Notes: generated by a model not told the origin, from the sequence alone. A stretch of DNA of 64,000 nt from Dietzia psychralcaliphila (GCF_003096095.1 NZ_CP015453.1:1054001-1118000); one strand, 5' to 3'. Shown: positions 1 to 11,519, numbered from the stretch's first letter. Numbers and translations are program-made.

Positions 1-47
1 AGGGGGGCCTGCGCGTGGACGGTGTCCTCGGTGTCACCGCCGCGTGA
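1..47 (+). CDS. 3' end of an upstream gene, possibly ComF-like phosphoribosyltransferase (partial)
   Basis: The first 47 bases hold an open frame (codons in the phase of base 3) reading GGLRVDGVLGVTAA and ending at TGA 45-47. In related genomes the gene before hpf and secA1 is a ComF-family phosphoribosyltransferase (Rv3242c), and the visible tail resembles the end of such a domain. Only 14 residues are visible, so the identity rests on gene order. The following 230 bases up to hpf hold no gene I can support. Confidence 0.35.
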   Translation, partial: GGLRVDGVLGVTAA

Positions 48-279
48 AGACTCCGGTGACTTCCGGACGACTTGTGGCTACTGCGGTCCGGTGCCCAGAC
101 GACCGGGTATCGTGGAGTTCGGACGGGGTTCACCAGCGCGTTCGTTGAAATTAGCCGGTGGTGTTCCACGTCCGGAGAGTATCCACTCAGCCATGTGGGT
201 TGGCCCCTCGACCGGGGTCCCGGGCAGCTGCCGGGCCGGTCGCAGAGGTCCGCCGCAGGCCCGATGAGGAGGAGCTTCG

Positions 280-957
280 ATGGCGAAGACCCCCGCAGTC
301 CTGCTCGACCCCGCCACCTTCGACGGTCCGTTGACCGACGACCCCGGTGCCCCTGATGCGCAGGTGACCATCAAGGGCCGGAACGTCGAGGTCCCGGACC
401 ACTTCGCGACCCGGATCCACACCAAGCTCGCGAAGATCGAGAAGATCTCGCCGGCGATCACCCGGTTCGACGTGGTCCTGTTGCACGAGAAGAACCCACG
501 CCTGGCCAAGGCGAGTCAGCGGATCGAGATCACCCTCAAGGGCAAGCCGGGTGTCGCCCGCGCGGAGGCCGCGGAGGACACCTTCTACGCCGCCCTGGAG
601 TCGGCGGTCGCCAAGCTCGAGCGCCAGATGCGCAAGGCGCGCACCCGCCGGAAGATCAGCCATTCCGGGCATCGTCGACCGCAGTCGGTCGCCGAGGCGA
701 CAGCGGAGCTCGCGCCCGAGGCGGCACCGGCCGAGGTCATGGACGAGTACGCGGACGGGGTCGACGACCAGCTCCCCGGTCAGATCGTGCGCCGCAAGGA
801 GCACGACGGGACCCCGATGTCGGTCGACGAGGCACTGGAGAAGATGGAGCTCGTGGGTCACGACTTCTACCTCTTCCGGGATGCCGAGTCGGGACACGCC
901 ACCGTCGTCTACCGGCGGCACGCGTTCGACTACGGGCTCATCACGCTGACTGACTGA
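280..957 (+). CDS. hpf: Ribosome hibernation promoting factor, long form
   Basis: Long-type ribosome hibernation factor (225 aa) that dimerises 70S ribosomes into inactive 100S particles in slow growth or stress. The N-terminal S30AE/YfiA-like domain (about residues 25-130) shows the VTIKGRNVEVPDHF start and the KLAKIEKI helix. The C-terminal dimerisation domain (about 165-225) carries the conserved DEALEKMELVGHDFYLFRD segment. The ATG at 280 has a strong GAGGAGGAG ribosome binding site just upstream. Placement directly before secA1 matches Rv3241c of M. tuberculosis. A GC-rich hairpin follows the stop. No promoter was confidently seen in the 230 bp upstream. Confidence 0.95.
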   Translation: MAKTPAVLLDPATFDGPLTDDPGAPDAQVTIKGRNVEVPDHFATRIHTKLAKIEKISPAITRFDVVLLHEKNPRLAKASQRIEITLKGKPGVARAEAAEDTFYAALESAVAKLERQMRKARTRRKISHSGHRRPQSVAEATAELAPEAAPAEVMDEYADGVDDQLPGQIVRRKEHDGTPMSVDEALEKMELVGHDFYLFRDAESGHATVVYRRHAFDYGLITLTD

Positions 958-985
958 GGCCTGACGGTCGCACTCCACTTGCTCC

Positions 986-1021
986 GGGGGCGGTCCGGTC
1001 CACATGGACCGGGCCGCCCTC
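986..1021 (+). terminator. Hairpin terminator after hpf
   Basis: A 16-base arm (986-1001) pairs with 1006-1021 across an ACAT loop, with two imperfect positions. It lies 29 bases after the hpf stop and before the secA promoter region. There is no U-tract, as is common for actinobacterial hairpin terminators. Confidence 0.6.
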
Positions 1022-1047
1022 GGCGTGTATCCGCGGCCGGTAGCACC

Positions 1048-1053
1048 TAGGAT
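1048..1053 (+). promoter_or_regulatory. Candidate -10 element for secA
   Basis: TAGGAT fits the actinobacterial TANNNT -10 pattern. It lies between the hpf terminator and secA, which would give an mRNA leader of about 70 bases. No good -35 element is visible at the usual spacing. Confidence 0.35.
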
Positions 1054-1129
1054 GAACCGAGGACCCGCGTGGCACCCGCGCAGGTAGCCAGATTTCCCGA
1101 CCAACCCGACCACGAGGACGTTCGAGACT

Positions 1130-3907
<2,778 letters not shown>

Positions 3908-3932
3908 ACGACCGGGACGCCGGACGGACCGG

Positions 3933-3972
3933 GGGCCGTGCAGGCCCTAGACCAACCGTAGGGCCGTGCAGG
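3933..3972. repeat. 12-bp direct repeat at the 3' end of the Rv3235-like gene
   Basis: GGGCCGTGCAGG occurs at 3933-3944 and again at 3961-3972, 28 bases apart. One copy lies inside the last codons of the minus-strand gene and the other just past its stop, suggesting slippage duplication at the gene end. Confidence 0.6.
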
Positions 3973-4513
3973 TCGCCCCGGTATCGGTGACCCGGATGCG
4001 GGCCGCGACTGCGAACAGTCGCGGCCCGCGGGCGTAGGTGGCGCACACCTCGTACTCGGAGGTTCCACAGGTCTGTGACCCGTGGGGACCCCGGGTTGCG
4101 GGGGCCCCGGGGTCGGCGGTGTTGATGTGGAGGCGGTGGATCCGGGCCGGCCCGAGGTCCCGGCCCGGGACGCCTCCGCGGGCCAGCGTCCTGAGCATCT
4201 CGACGAGGTGCGGTGGGAACGCGCCCCGTGTGTGGTGCGGGGCGCGCTTCCGGTCGACCACCTCGAGGGCCATGATCACCAGGGCGTGGGCCGCCCGCCT
4301 CGCGGGGACCGGCACCGCGTCCTCGGGTTCCGGCACCGGCACCGGCACCGCGACCCGGGTGCCCGGCGGGTCGTGCCGGCGCCCACCCGGACCGGGCTCG
4401 GTCGAGGGGAGGGGCCGGACCCTGTACTCGTCGTACGGCACCTCCCGGGACGGCGCCTCCCGGGACGGCGCGGAGCGACCGGTCGACGGCGGTGACACGG
4501 GTGTCGGGGCCAT
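3947..4513 (-). CDS. Rv3235 family protein (DUF6459-like), function unknown
   Basis: Protein of 188 aa. The first half is low-complexity Pro/Arg/Val-rich, including a stretch of alternating Val-Pro. The C-terminal half (about 90-188) is a compact domain with segments such as AAHALVIMALEVVDRKRAPHH and IRVTDTGATCTALRLV. The pattern and its place beside secA1 and a tgs3-like acyltransferase match the actinobacterial Rv3235 family, whose function is unknown. The ATG at 4513 has a purine-rich ribosome binding site (GGAGGGAGCAGGAG). It is convergent with secA and divergent from the HAD gene. No catalytic motif is visible. Confidence 0.75.
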   Translation of the reverse strand: MAPTPVSPPSTGRSAPSREAPSREVPYDEYRVRPLPSTEPGPGGRRHDPPGTRVAVPVPVPEPEDAVPVPARRAAHALVIMALEVVDRKRAPHHTRGAFPPHLVEMLRTLARGGVPGRDLGPARIHRLHINTADPGAPATRGPHGSQTCGTSEYEVCATYARGPRLFAVAARIRVTDTGATCTALRLV

Positions 4514-4632
4514 GTGTTCTCCTGCTCCCTCCTGCGACGACCGGGCCGGTCTCGCGTCCTTCTACCCCCTATGACGCGCGGGGACGGACAGTCGGTTCCG
4601 GCTCCGCTACTGCACTGTCGACGGGCGTTGCC

Positions 4633-4638
4633 TAGGCT
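4633..4638 (+). promoter_or_regulatory. -10 element of a leaderless transcript (HAD gene)
   Basis: TAGGCT stands exactly six bases before the ATG at 4645, with no ribosome binding site between them. This is the TANNNT-N6-ATG arrangement of leaderless mRNAs in mycobacteria and relatives. Confidence 0.55.
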
Positions 4639-4644
4639 GTCCCC

Positions 4645-5055
4645 ATGCGAGGACTGATTGTCGACTACTTCGGGGTGCTGGACGGCACGGATGAGGATCG
4701 CGAGAGCTGGCGGGAGATCCTCAGCGGGGCGCGGGCCAACGACGTGCGCCTGGCGGTCCTCAGCAACGAGCCCGAGGGGCCGGGGGCCGATCGGGTGCGT
4801 GAGGACGCCCGCGCCTACGGGATCGAACACGTGGTGCTCAGCGGCGTGACCGGGGTGGAGAAGCCGGAGCCCGAGGCGTTCCTCGAGGCGGCGCGCCGGC
4901 TCGATCTCGAGCCCCGTGAGTGCGTGATGGTCGACGACGCCATCGAGAACGTCCTCGGCGCCGTCCAGACCGGCATGATCGGCGTCTTCTACCAGGTGTT
5001 CGACCGTGCGGCCGTGGAGATCCGGGGACTGCTCGGACTGGACGAGGCGGTCTGA
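4645..5055 (+). CDS. Small HAD-superfamily hydrolase-like protein
   Basis: HAD-fold protein (136 aa), shorter than usual for the family because it lacks a sizeable cap domain. Motif I is DYFGVL near the N-terminus: the nucleophile Asp is present but the usual second acidic residue is replaced by Phe. Motif II is VLSN, motif III the Lys in GVEKPEPEAF, and motif IV VMVDDAIEN, followed by the conserved GVFY segment. The altered motif I makes activity as a phosphatase uncertain. The start is defined by the leaderless -10. It runs four bases ahead of the acyltransferase gene, suggesting one transcript. Confidence 0.8.
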   Translation: MRGLIVDYFGVLDGTDEDRESWREILSGARANDVRLAVLSNEPEGPGADRVREDARAYGIEHVVLSGVTGVEKPEPEAFLEAARRLDLEPRECVMVDDAIENVLGAVQTGMIGVFYQVFDRAAVEIRGLLGLDEAV

Positions 5056-5058
5056 CCC

Positions 5059-6471
5059 GTGGCGACCAGGCTGGCGACGGCGGACGCGGATCTGCTCCTC
5101 GGGGACGCCACCCGATCGCGGAGTCGGCATTCGTGTTCCCTCGCGCTCGTCGCCCGTGACGAGCCGTGGGACATCGACCGTGTCATGGAGTTCGTCGACG
5201 CCCGACTGGCCGACGCCCCCAGGTTCCGCCAGCGCATCCGATACGTCCCGTTCGGGCTCGCGCGAGCGGTCTGGGTCGACGACCCGGACTTCGACCTGAG
5301 CTTCCACGTCCGCAGGTCCGCCCTGCCGGCGCCGGGGGGGATGCGTCAGCTCGCCGATCTGGTGGCCAGGCTGGTCGACCGCCCGCTCGAGCCCGGCCGA
5401 CCCCTGTGGGAGCTCTACCTCATCGAGGGCCTCGCCGACGGGCGGCTGGCGATCCTCACCAAGACCCATCACGTCCTCCTGGGCGGCCCCAACGCCGTGG
5501 ACCTCGCGCAGGTGCTCATGACCGACGAGAGGGCGTCGGCGGACGTGGACGAGGTCGCAACCTGGACCCCCGTCCCGTCGCCCGGCGACGGCGTGCTCGT
5601 CCTGGACGCGCTCATCACCATCGCTACGGACCCGTTGGAGCTGGTGCGCCGATCCGCACGCCTGGTCAACGCGGTCGAGCGGGCCAGTCGTGGTCTGGTC
5701 GGGGCCGCGAGTCTGACGGTCCTGCGTCCACCCGGGGGGCTCTCGGAGATGTTCCGCACCTCCCGGCCCCGGGGCAGCCGCGTGGGACTGGCCTCGTTCC
5801 CCCTGGACCAGGCGCGGGCGATCGCGAGGGAACACGGCTGCAAGGTCAACGACGTGGTCTTGGCCGTCCTGTGCGGGGCGCTGCGCTCGTGGATCCTCTC
5901 CTGCGGCCACCCGCTGTCGACGTCGGACACGCTCCGCGCGATCGTGCCGATGGCCGTGTCCTCGGAGAACGGACCGGCTGAGGCGGAGGGTTCGGATGTC
6001 TCCGTCGAGGCGACCTCCGCCGAGATCGCCTCCGCCCTCATCGGGATGCCGGTGGGGGAGCCCAATCCGCGGATGCGGCTCGCGCAGATCTCCAGGGAGA
6101 CCGCCACCCAGCGGCACCCCAGGCAGGCGGTGGGCGCCAAGTCGCTGGCCCGACTCTCCGGCTTCGCCCCGCCCACCCTGCACGCGTTGGGCTCCCGTGC
6201 GGCGATCATGTTGCCGTCGGACAGCTACGACCTGGTGGTCACCAACGCGCCCGGGCCACAGCACAAGATGTTCTGGGGCGACGGCGAGCTCGCCGAGGTC
6301 TACCCCGTTCCCGCGTTGCTCGACGGTCAGGCGCTGGCCGTGTCGATGAGCAGCTATTCGGGAATTGTCTACTGCGGTTTCACGGCGGACCGCCAGGCGG
6401 TCCCGGACGTCGAGGAGATCGGCGAGCTCATCTCGTCGGCACTGGACGAGCTCACCGGTACCGCCCGCTGA
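5059..6471 (+). CDS. WS/DGAT-family O-acyltransferase with degenerate HHxxxDG motif (Tgs3-like)
   Basis: Member (470 aa) of the wax ester synthase/acyl-CoA:diacylglycerol acyltransferase family, which makes storage lipids from acyl-CoA and an alcohol or diacylglycerol. The N-terminal condensation-like domain contains the catalytic motif region THHVLLGG. Both His (H137, H138) are present but the Asp of HHxxxDG is Gly at 142. The C-terminal domain has KVNDVVLAVLCGALR and the conserved VVTNAPGP segment. In M. tuberculosis the equivalent locus is split into two ORFs (Rv3234c/Rv3233c); here it is one intact frame. GTG start, 3 bp after the HAD stop. Activity may be reduced given the altered motif. 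Confidence 0.85.
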   Translation: MATRLATADADLLLGDATRSRSRHSCSLALVARDEPWDIDRVMEFVDARLADAPRFRQRIRYVPFGLARAVWVDDPDFDLSFHVRRSALPAPGGMRQLADLVARLVDRPLEPGRPLWELYLIEGLADGRLAILTKTHHVLLGGPNAVDLAQVLMTDERASADVDEVATWTPVPSPGDGVLVLDALITIATDPLELVRRSARLVNAVERASRGLVGAASLTVLRPPGGLSEMFRTSRPRGSRVGLASFPLDQARAIAREHGCKVNDVVLAVLCGALRSWILSCGHPLSTSDTLRAIVPMAVSSENGPAEAEGSDVSVEATSAEIASALIGMPVGEPNPRMRLAQISRETATQRHPRQAVGAKSLARLSGFAPPTLHALGSRAAIMLPSDSYDLVVTNAPGPQHKMFWGDGELAEVYPVPALLDGQALAVSMSSYSGIVYCGFTADRQAVPDVEEIGELISSALDELTGTAR

Positions 6472-6502
6472 CCGTCACCGCTCACCCGAGGAAGGCACCA
6501 CC

Positions 6503-7024
6503 ATGCGTCTGTTCATCCCTGCCACGCTCGCGATGCTGGAGACCCTGCTCGACGGTGGGGAGATGCCCGTGCGCAGCGCGACCGCGTTCGCGGCGACCCC
6601 CGCACTCGTCGAGTCGTACGCCCAGGGGGACACGGAGGAGATCGAGCACGTGGCGTTCCTCGAGGCCGCACGTGCCTCCCTCCGATTGCTGGGGGGTGAG
6701 ATCGACGCCGGGGCCGCGCACGATGCGCACCCGTACCGCCGGGTGGTGGTGAGCGTGGACGTCCCCGACGCGGACGCGGAGCCGCGGCCGGACCTGGACA
6801 CCGCGGTCGTGCGCCTGACCCGGGGGACCGTGACGATGGCCGAGGTCGCGGCCGTCCACGTGGACCTCGCGGGTGCGGCCGGGCCCGTCGAGGCCGCGGT
6901 CGAGGCGGTGGATCGCGCCGACCTGGGGGACGAGGACGCGGAACTCACCGTGGGGGACGCGCTCGACCTCGATCTCGCCTGGTACGACGCCGCGGAACTA
7001 CCGTTCCTGTTGAATCTGCTCTGA
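6503..7024 (+). CDS. DUF6912 family protein (Rv3231c-like)
   Basis: Acidic, Ala/Val-rich protein of 173 aa beginning MRLFIPATLAMLETLL, with a repeated Asp-rich C-terminal half ending in the hydrophobic PFLLNLL. No membrane segment or catalytic motif is visible. The family is confined to actinobacteria and sits next to the Rv3230c-type reductase in mycobacteria, so a link to lipid metabolism is possible but unproven. The ATG at 6503 is chosen because GAAGG lies 8 bases upstream; a longer frame upstream overlaps the acyltransferase gene and is unlikely to be used. Confidence 0.75.
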   Translation: MRLFIPATLAMLETLLDGGEMPVRSATAFAATPALVESYAQGDTEEIEHVAFLEAARASLRLLGGEIDAGAAHDAHPYRRVVVSVDVPDADAEPRPDLDTAVVRLTRGTVTMAEVAAVHVDLAGAAGPVEAAVEAVDRADLGDEDAELTVGDALDLDLAWYDAAELPFLLNLL

Positions 7025-7084
7025 GAATCCCGGAGAGTCGACCCGGTTACCGGGATCACGCCCGGGCGGCATCCCCCAGACGCT

Positions 7085-7104
7085 AACCTTCGCTACCGTA
7101 GGTT
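7085..7104. promoter_or_regulatory. Imperfect palindrome overlapping a -10 hexamer (candidate operator)
   Basis: AACCT and AGGTT arms flank a centre that is itself partly symmetric, giving a 20-bp site with 16 symmetric positions. The right arm overlaps TAGGTT (7099-7104), a plausible -10 for the reductase gene at 7167. A TetR-type repressor site is the likeliest reading. Confidence 0.45.
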
Positions 7105-7166
7105 CATCTCCGGCACCGTCGGCCCGGTCCTCGGGTCGCCAGGTTCCCGGTCCCAAGGAGGCACCA

Positions 7167-8285
7167 GTGACCGAGTCGAACAGCGGACTCAACCGTGTAC
7201 TGCGGGCAGCGGCCGCGCGGGTTCCCGAACCACGGGCCGCGCACCGGTTCCTGAACCGCCTCACGCACCCGCTCCGGGTGGACGACTACTCGTCGCTCAT
7301 CTATCCGCTGTGGTCCTCGCGAGAGCTCCGCGGGGAAGTGGTCACGGTGCGCCGTGAGGCCGAGGACACCGTCACTCTCGTCATCAAGCCCGGGTGGGGC
7401 GCCACCCCGCACTACCAGCCGGGTCAGTACCTGGGTATCGGCGTCCTCCTCGACGGTCGCTGGACCTGGCGTTCGTACTCCCTGACCTCCGCGCCCACCA
7501 CCGGGCGCGGTGAGTACTCGGTGACGGTCAAGGCCCTGCCCGAGGGGCTGCTCAGTAACCACATCGTCGGCACCGTCGAACCCGGCACGATCGTCCGCCT
7601 CGCGGCGCCGGCGGGGGACTTCCACCTGCCCACACCGACCCCGTCCAAGTTGATGTTCGTCACCGCCGGGTCGGGCATCACCCCGGTCATGGGCATGCTC
7701 CGGTCCCTGGACCGTCGTTCGGTCACCGAGCCGTTCCCGGACGTCGTCCACGTGCACTCGGTACGCGAGCGGGACGACGCGCTCTTCTACGACGAGTTGC
7801 GCGCCCTCGAGAAGACCCAGCCCGGGTACGTCCTGCACCTGCGGGTCACCAGTGAGGAGGGCCGCATCGACTCCCGCCAGATGTCCGCCCTGGTCCCCGA
7901 CTGGTCGGAGCGGCCGACCTGGGCGTGCGGGCCCAATGCGATGCTCGACGAGCTCGACGAGCACTTCGACGCCACCGGCCGCGAGGACCTCCACGTGGAG
8001 CGCTTCACGGTCAACCGGGACGCCGGGGCCTCGGGCGGGACCGTGACGTTCGGCTCGACCGGCAAGACCGTCGAGCTGGACGGCGCCACCACCATCCTCG
8101 AGGGCGGCGAGAAGGTGGGCGTGCAGATGCCGTTCGGCTGCCGGATGGGCATCTGCCAGACCTGCGTCGTGGGACTCGACGAGGGCCATGTCCGAGATCT
8201 GCGCAACGGGACGGATCACGGACCCGGCGAACGGATCCAGACGTGCATCTCGGTGGCGTTGGGAGACGTCGAGCTCAAGCTCTGA
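7167..8285 (+). CDS. Ferredoxin reductase-type electron-transfer protein (Rv3230c-like, acyl desaturase partner)
   Basis: Three-domain oxidoreductase (372 aa) that passes electrons from NAD(P)H through FAD to a plant-type [2Fe-2S] centre. The FAD domain has RSYSLTSAP, the nucleotide domain FVTAGSGITPVMGML, and the C-terminal ferredoxin domain the cluster ligands CRMGICQTC with a fourth Cys in IQTCISVA. The mycobacterial homologue Rv3230c supplies electrons to the stearoyl-CoA desaturase DesA3, encoded next to it there. Here the next gene is convergent rsgA and no desaturase is adjacent, so the partner must lie elsewhere or differ. The GTG at 7167 follows an AAGGAG ribosome binding site. Confidence 0.9.
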   Translation: MTESNSGLNRVLRAAAARVPEPRAAHRFLNRLTHPLRVDDYSSLIYPLWSSRELRGEVVTVRREAEDTVTLVIKPGWGATPHYQPGQYLGIGVLLDGRWTWRSYSLTSAPTTGRGEYSVTVKALPEGLLSNHIVGTVEPGTIVRLAAPAGDFHLPTPTPSKLMFVTAGSGITPVMGMLRSLDRRSVTEPFPDVVHVHSVRERDDALFYDELRALEKTQPGYVLHLRVTSEEGRIDSRQMSALVPDWSERPTWACGPNAMLDELDEHFDATGREDLHVERFTVNRDAGASGGTVTFGSTGKTVELDGATTILEGGEKVGVQMPFGCRMGICQTCVVGLDEGHVRDLRNGTDHGPGERIQTCISVALGDVELKL

Positions 8286-8301
8286 GCCCACGCGGGCTAC
8301 G

Positions 8302-9351
8302 TCAGTCCTGATCCGTTCCCAGCGCCCACTGGTCGTTGGACTGCAGGACGCCGAGCAGCTCGCGGACCGCGAGGGCGCGGCGATGTGCGGCGGGGTCGGT
8401 GACGGCGTCGAAACTGCACTCGGGGTCCGCGGGCGGTCCCTGGTGGGTGCAGCCCCGGGGACAGTCCTGCGCGATCTCGTGCAGGTCCGAGAACGACGCC
8501 ACCACGTCGTCGGGGGACACGTGCGCGAGGCCGAAGCTGCGGATCCCCGGGGTGTCCACCACCCAGCCGCCCGTCCCGAGTGCCAGGGCCACCGACTGGG
8601 TGGACGTGTGCCTCCCCTTGCCCACCCCGGAGACCACGCCGGTGGCCCGGTGGGCGTCGGGGATCAGCCGGTTGACGAGCGTGGACTTGCCGACCCCCGA
8701 GTGGCCGATCATGGCGGAGATCCGGCCGTCGATCCGCTCGTGTAGCGCGTCCAGGTCGTCGTCGATCCCCGTTGTGAGCACGGGGACGTCGAGCGCCTCG
8801 AACTCGGCGGCGAAGACCGACGGGTCGTCGAGATCCCCCTTGGTCAGGCAGAGCACCGGTGTCAACCCTCCGGTGTAAGCCGCCACGAGAGCACGGGCGA
8901 CGAAGCCGGCCCGCGGCGGGGGGTCCGCGACCGCGACCACGATCAGCAGCAGTTCGGCGTTCGCCACCACCACCCGCTCGTACGGGTCGGAGTCGTCGGC
9001 GGTCCGGCGCAGCACCGTGCTCCGGTCCTCCACCCGGACGATCCTCGACAGGGTGTCCCGGGTACCGGTGAGGTCGCCCACCACGCCGACGTGGTCACCC
9101 ACGACGATCGGTGTACGGCCCAGCTCCCGGGCCCGCATGGTGACGATCCGGGTGCCGGCGACGTGGTCCGGGCCGTCGTCCAGGAGCACACACCCCCACC
9201 GGCCGCGGTCGACGCTGACCACCATCGCGGCCGCGGCGTCGGAATGGGTCGGCCGGCGTTTGGTGCGTGGCCTGGATCCCTTTCCCGGCCGGAAACGGAT
9301 GTCGGACTCGTCCCAGCCGCGCGCGTCGCTGCCGCCCCGCCTGCCAGCCAT
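8302..9351 (-). CDS. rsgA: Ribosome small-subunit-dependent GTPase RsgA
   Basis: Circularly permuted GTPase (349 aa) acting late in 30S subunit maturation. An N-terminal OB-fold (about 40-130) precedes the GTPase domain, whose motifs come in permuted order: CLTKGD (G4), GHSGVGKSTLVN (G1) and DTPG (G3). The C-terminal zinc domain carries DCPRGCTH followed by a further Cys in DPEC. The start lies 4 bp after the aroA stop, so the two are probably co-transcribed, as with Rv3228/Rv3227. Confidence 0.93.
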   Translation of the reverse strand: MAGRRGGSDARGWDESDIRFRPGKGSRPRTKRRPTHSDAAAAMVVSVDRGRWGCVLLDDGPDHVAGTRIVTMRARELGRTPIVVGDHVGVVGDLTGTRDTLSRIVRVEDRSTVLRRTADDSDPYERVVVANAELLLIVVAVADPPPRAGFVARALVAAYTGGLTPVLCLTKGDLDDPSVFAAEFEALDVPVLTTGIDDDLDALHERIDGRISAMIGHSGVGKSTLVNRLIPDAHRATGVVSGVGKGRHTSTQSVALALGTGGWVVDTPGIRSFGLAHVSPDDVVASFSDLHEIAQDCPRGCTHQGPPADPECSFDAVTDPAAHRRALAVRELLGVLQSNDQWALGTDQD

Positions 9352-9355
9352 GGCC

Positions 9356-10660
9356 TTACGTCATCCGCCCGGCGAGCATCTCGGCCCACATCGTGGTGAA
9401 CCCGGGCATGGTCTTGGCGGTGGAGTCGATGTCGTCCACCTCGACGCCCGGGACGACCAGTCCGACGATGGCGCCGGCGGTGGCCATACGGTGGTCGGCG
9501 TAGGCGCGCCACGGTGCACCGTGGAGGGGGGCGGGCGTGATCTCGAGGCCGTCATCGAGTTCGGTGACCCCGCAGCCCACGGCGGTGAGTTCGGCGGCGA
9601 GCGCGGCGAGCCGATCGGTCTCGTGGCCGCGCAGGTGCGCGATCCCGGTCAGCCGCGAGGGGCCGGTGGCGAGCGCGCACAGTGCGGCGACCGTGGGGGT
9701 GAGTTCACCGATGGCCGACAGGTCCAGGTCGACGGGGGACAGTCGTTCGGGCCCCACGACGACGAGGGTTCCGTGGTCCGCCCCGTCAGCGGTCTCGAGC
9801 GTGACGGAGGCGCCCATGTCCCGGAGGATCCCGCGGATGGCGTCCCCGGGCTGAGTGGTGGAGACCGGCCAACGCGGGACGCGCACGGTCCCTCCGGTGA
9901 CGGCGGCCGCGGCCAGGAACGGGGTGGCATTGGACAGGTCGGGTTCCACCACCCGGTCGACGGCGGAGATCGGACCGGGCGCCACGCGCCAGGACGACGC
10001 GGTGGGGTGCTCGACGGACACTCCGGATTCCCGCAGCATCGCCAGCGTCATCTCGATGTGCGGGCCGGACGGGACGCCGGACCTGCCCACGTGGACCAAC
10101 TCCAGCCCGTCGTCGAACCGCGCGGCGGAGAGCAGGAGGCCGGAGACGAACTGCGACGACGCGGAGGCGTCCATCTCGACCCGGCCGCCACGCACGGAGC
10201 CCGCTCCGGAGACGGAGAACGGGAGGCTGTCCCCGGTGACGTCGGCGCCCAGTGCACGCAGTGCGTCCAGGACAGTGGCCTGGGGGCGCACCCTCGCGGC
10301 CGGGTCGCCGTCGAAGGTCGAGGTGCCCGTGGCGAGTGCGGCCACCGGGGGCACGAACCGCATGACGGTCCCGGCCAGGCCGCACTCCACGTCCGCCCCG
10401 TGCAACCGCCCCGGCGTGACGACCAGCTCGGTGTCGCCCGGCGCGAGCGGCCCCGACGGGCCCTCGATCCGGGTGCCGAGCGCGGTGAGCGCCCCGATCA
10501 TCAGGTCGGTGTCCCGGCTGCGCAGGGTCCCGCTCACCCGGGCGGGGGCGTCGGCCAGCGCAGCCAGGACGAGGGCCCGGTTGGTCAGCGACTTGGACCC
10601 GGGTACCGGGACCACGGCGTGGACGGGCGTGCCGGCGACAGGAGCGTTCCAATGACTCAC
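9356..10660 (-). CDS. aroA: 3-phosphoshikimate 1-carboxyvinyltransferase (EPSP synthase)
   Basis: Joins phosphoenolpyruvate to shikimate-3-phosphate in the chorismate (aromatic amino acid) pathway; cytoplasmic. Conserved segments are [17 protein letters not shown] near the N-terminus, the [16 protein letters not shown] substrate loop, and the C-terminal [12 protein letters not shown]. The GTG at 10660 (434 aa) starts [12 protein letters not shown], close to the short N-terminus of mycobacterial AroA; an ATG at 10678 would add six residues. A GACAAT hexamer lies six bases before the GTG, so leaderless transcription is possible. It is divergent from the SRAP gene and runs into rsgA. Confidence 0.93.
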   Translation of the reverse strand: MSHWNAPVAGTPVHAVVPVPGSKSLTNRALVLAALADAPARVSGTLRSRDTDLMIGALTALGTRIEGPSGPLAPGDTELVVTPGRLHGADVECGLAGTVMRFVPPVAALATGTSTFDGDPAARVRPQATVLDALRALGADVTGDSLPFSVSGAGSVRGGRVEMDASASSQFVSGLLLSAARFDDGLELVHVGRSGVPSGPHIEMTLAMLRESGVSVEHPTASSWRVAPGPISAVDRVVEPDLSNATPFLAAAAVTGGTVRVPRWPVSTTQPGDAIRGILRDMGASVTLETADGADHGTLVVVGPERLSPVDLDLSAIGELTPTVAALCALATGPSRLTGIAHLRGHETDRLAALAAELTAVGCGVTELDDGLEITPAPLHGAPWRAYADHRMATAGAIVGLVVPGVEVDDIDSTAKTMPGFTTMWAEMLAGRMT

Positions 10661-10719
10661 CTGGTCATTGTCGCCCATCGACCCCGATCCCGCCCGGTCC
10701 GGGTGGGAGGATGGTCCGC

Positions 10720-11514
10720 ATGTGTGGACGGTTCTCGCTCTCCTCGGATCCGGCGCGGCTCGCGGTGGAGCTCGACGCCGTCGACGAGGCGTCCGCACCG
10801 CCCCCGGGGCTGTGGCCCGACCAGGCCCCGGGCTCGCCGCGGTTCAACATCGCGCCCACCACCACCATCCCGGCCCTCGTCCTGGACTCCCCGCGCGAAC
10901 GCCTCGACGACCCCGCGGCCTCCCGGCGGATCCTGCGCTCGATGCGCTGGGGCCTGGTCCCGTCGTGGGCCAGGGATCCGGGGAAGCTACCGACGCTCTT
11001 CAACGCGCGGGTCGAGACGGCGTTCGAGAAGCCTTCGTTCCGCTCCGCCGTGGCCAGGCGGCACTGCGTGATCCCGATGGACGGCTGGTACGAGTGGGTG
11101 CCGGGCGAGCCCGCGGTGCCGGGCGGGAGGGCGGGGCCCAAGCAGCCCTTCCACATGAGTCTGCCTGGCGATCAGGGCCTGCTCATGGCCGGTCTGTGGG
11201 AGGCGCGGCGCGATCCGGGGGACGAGACCGTCACGCAGCTGTCGTGCACGATCCTCACCACCGAGGCGCTGGGACCCCTGCGCCGGGTCCACGACCGGAT
11301 GCCACTGGTGGTGCACCCCGCCGTGGTGTCGGACTGGCTCGACCCCTCGGTGATCGGAGACCCCCGGGCCCTGGTCGCCGGGGCCGGCGGCGACCTGGGG
11401 CAGTGGGCCGAGTCGGTGGAGATCAGGCCCGTCTCACGCGCGGTATCCAATGTCCGGAACGAGGGCCCGGAACTGGTCCGGCCGGTGGACCCGACCGCCG
11501 GCATGCTCTTCTAG
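10720..11514 (+). CDS. SRAP-domain DNA-protein crosslink protein (HMCES/YedK family)
   Basis: Protein (264 aa) that covalently traps abasic sites in single-stranded DNA through its second residue. The start is fixed by biology: Cys2 in MCGRFSL must follow the initiator Met, so the ATG at 10720 is used rather than the in-frame ATG at 10711. GGGAGG at 10705-10710 spaces correctly for 10720. The other active-site residues are visible: Asn in [15 protein letters not shown], Glu in GWYEWV, and His in VHDRMPLVV. Equivalent to Rv3226c. Divergent from aroA, convergent with the YbaK gene. Confidence 0.93.
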   Translation: MCGRFSLSSDPARLAVELDAVDEASAPPPGLWPDQAPGSPRFNIAPTTTIPALVLDSPRERLDDPAASRRILRSMRWGLVPSWARDPGKLPTLFNARVETAFEKPSFRSAVARRHCVIPMDGWYEWVPGEPAVPGGRAGPKQPFHMSLPGDQGLLMAGLWEARRDPGDETVTQLSCTILTTEALGPLRRVHDRMPLVVHPAVVSDWLDPSVIGDPRALVAGAGGDLGQWAESVEIRPVSRAVSNVRNEGPELVRPVDPTAGMLF

Positions 11515-11519
11515 CGCGG

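Noticed and set aside
105-110. GGGTAT as a SigB/SigF-type -10 for hpf
   Set aside because: No GTTT-like -35 at the expected distance upstream.
9017-11071. 684-codon plus-strand frame opposite rsgA and aroA
   Set aside because: Antisense shadow of two clear enzymes; no conserved motif, and it runs through the aroA-SRAP divergent region.
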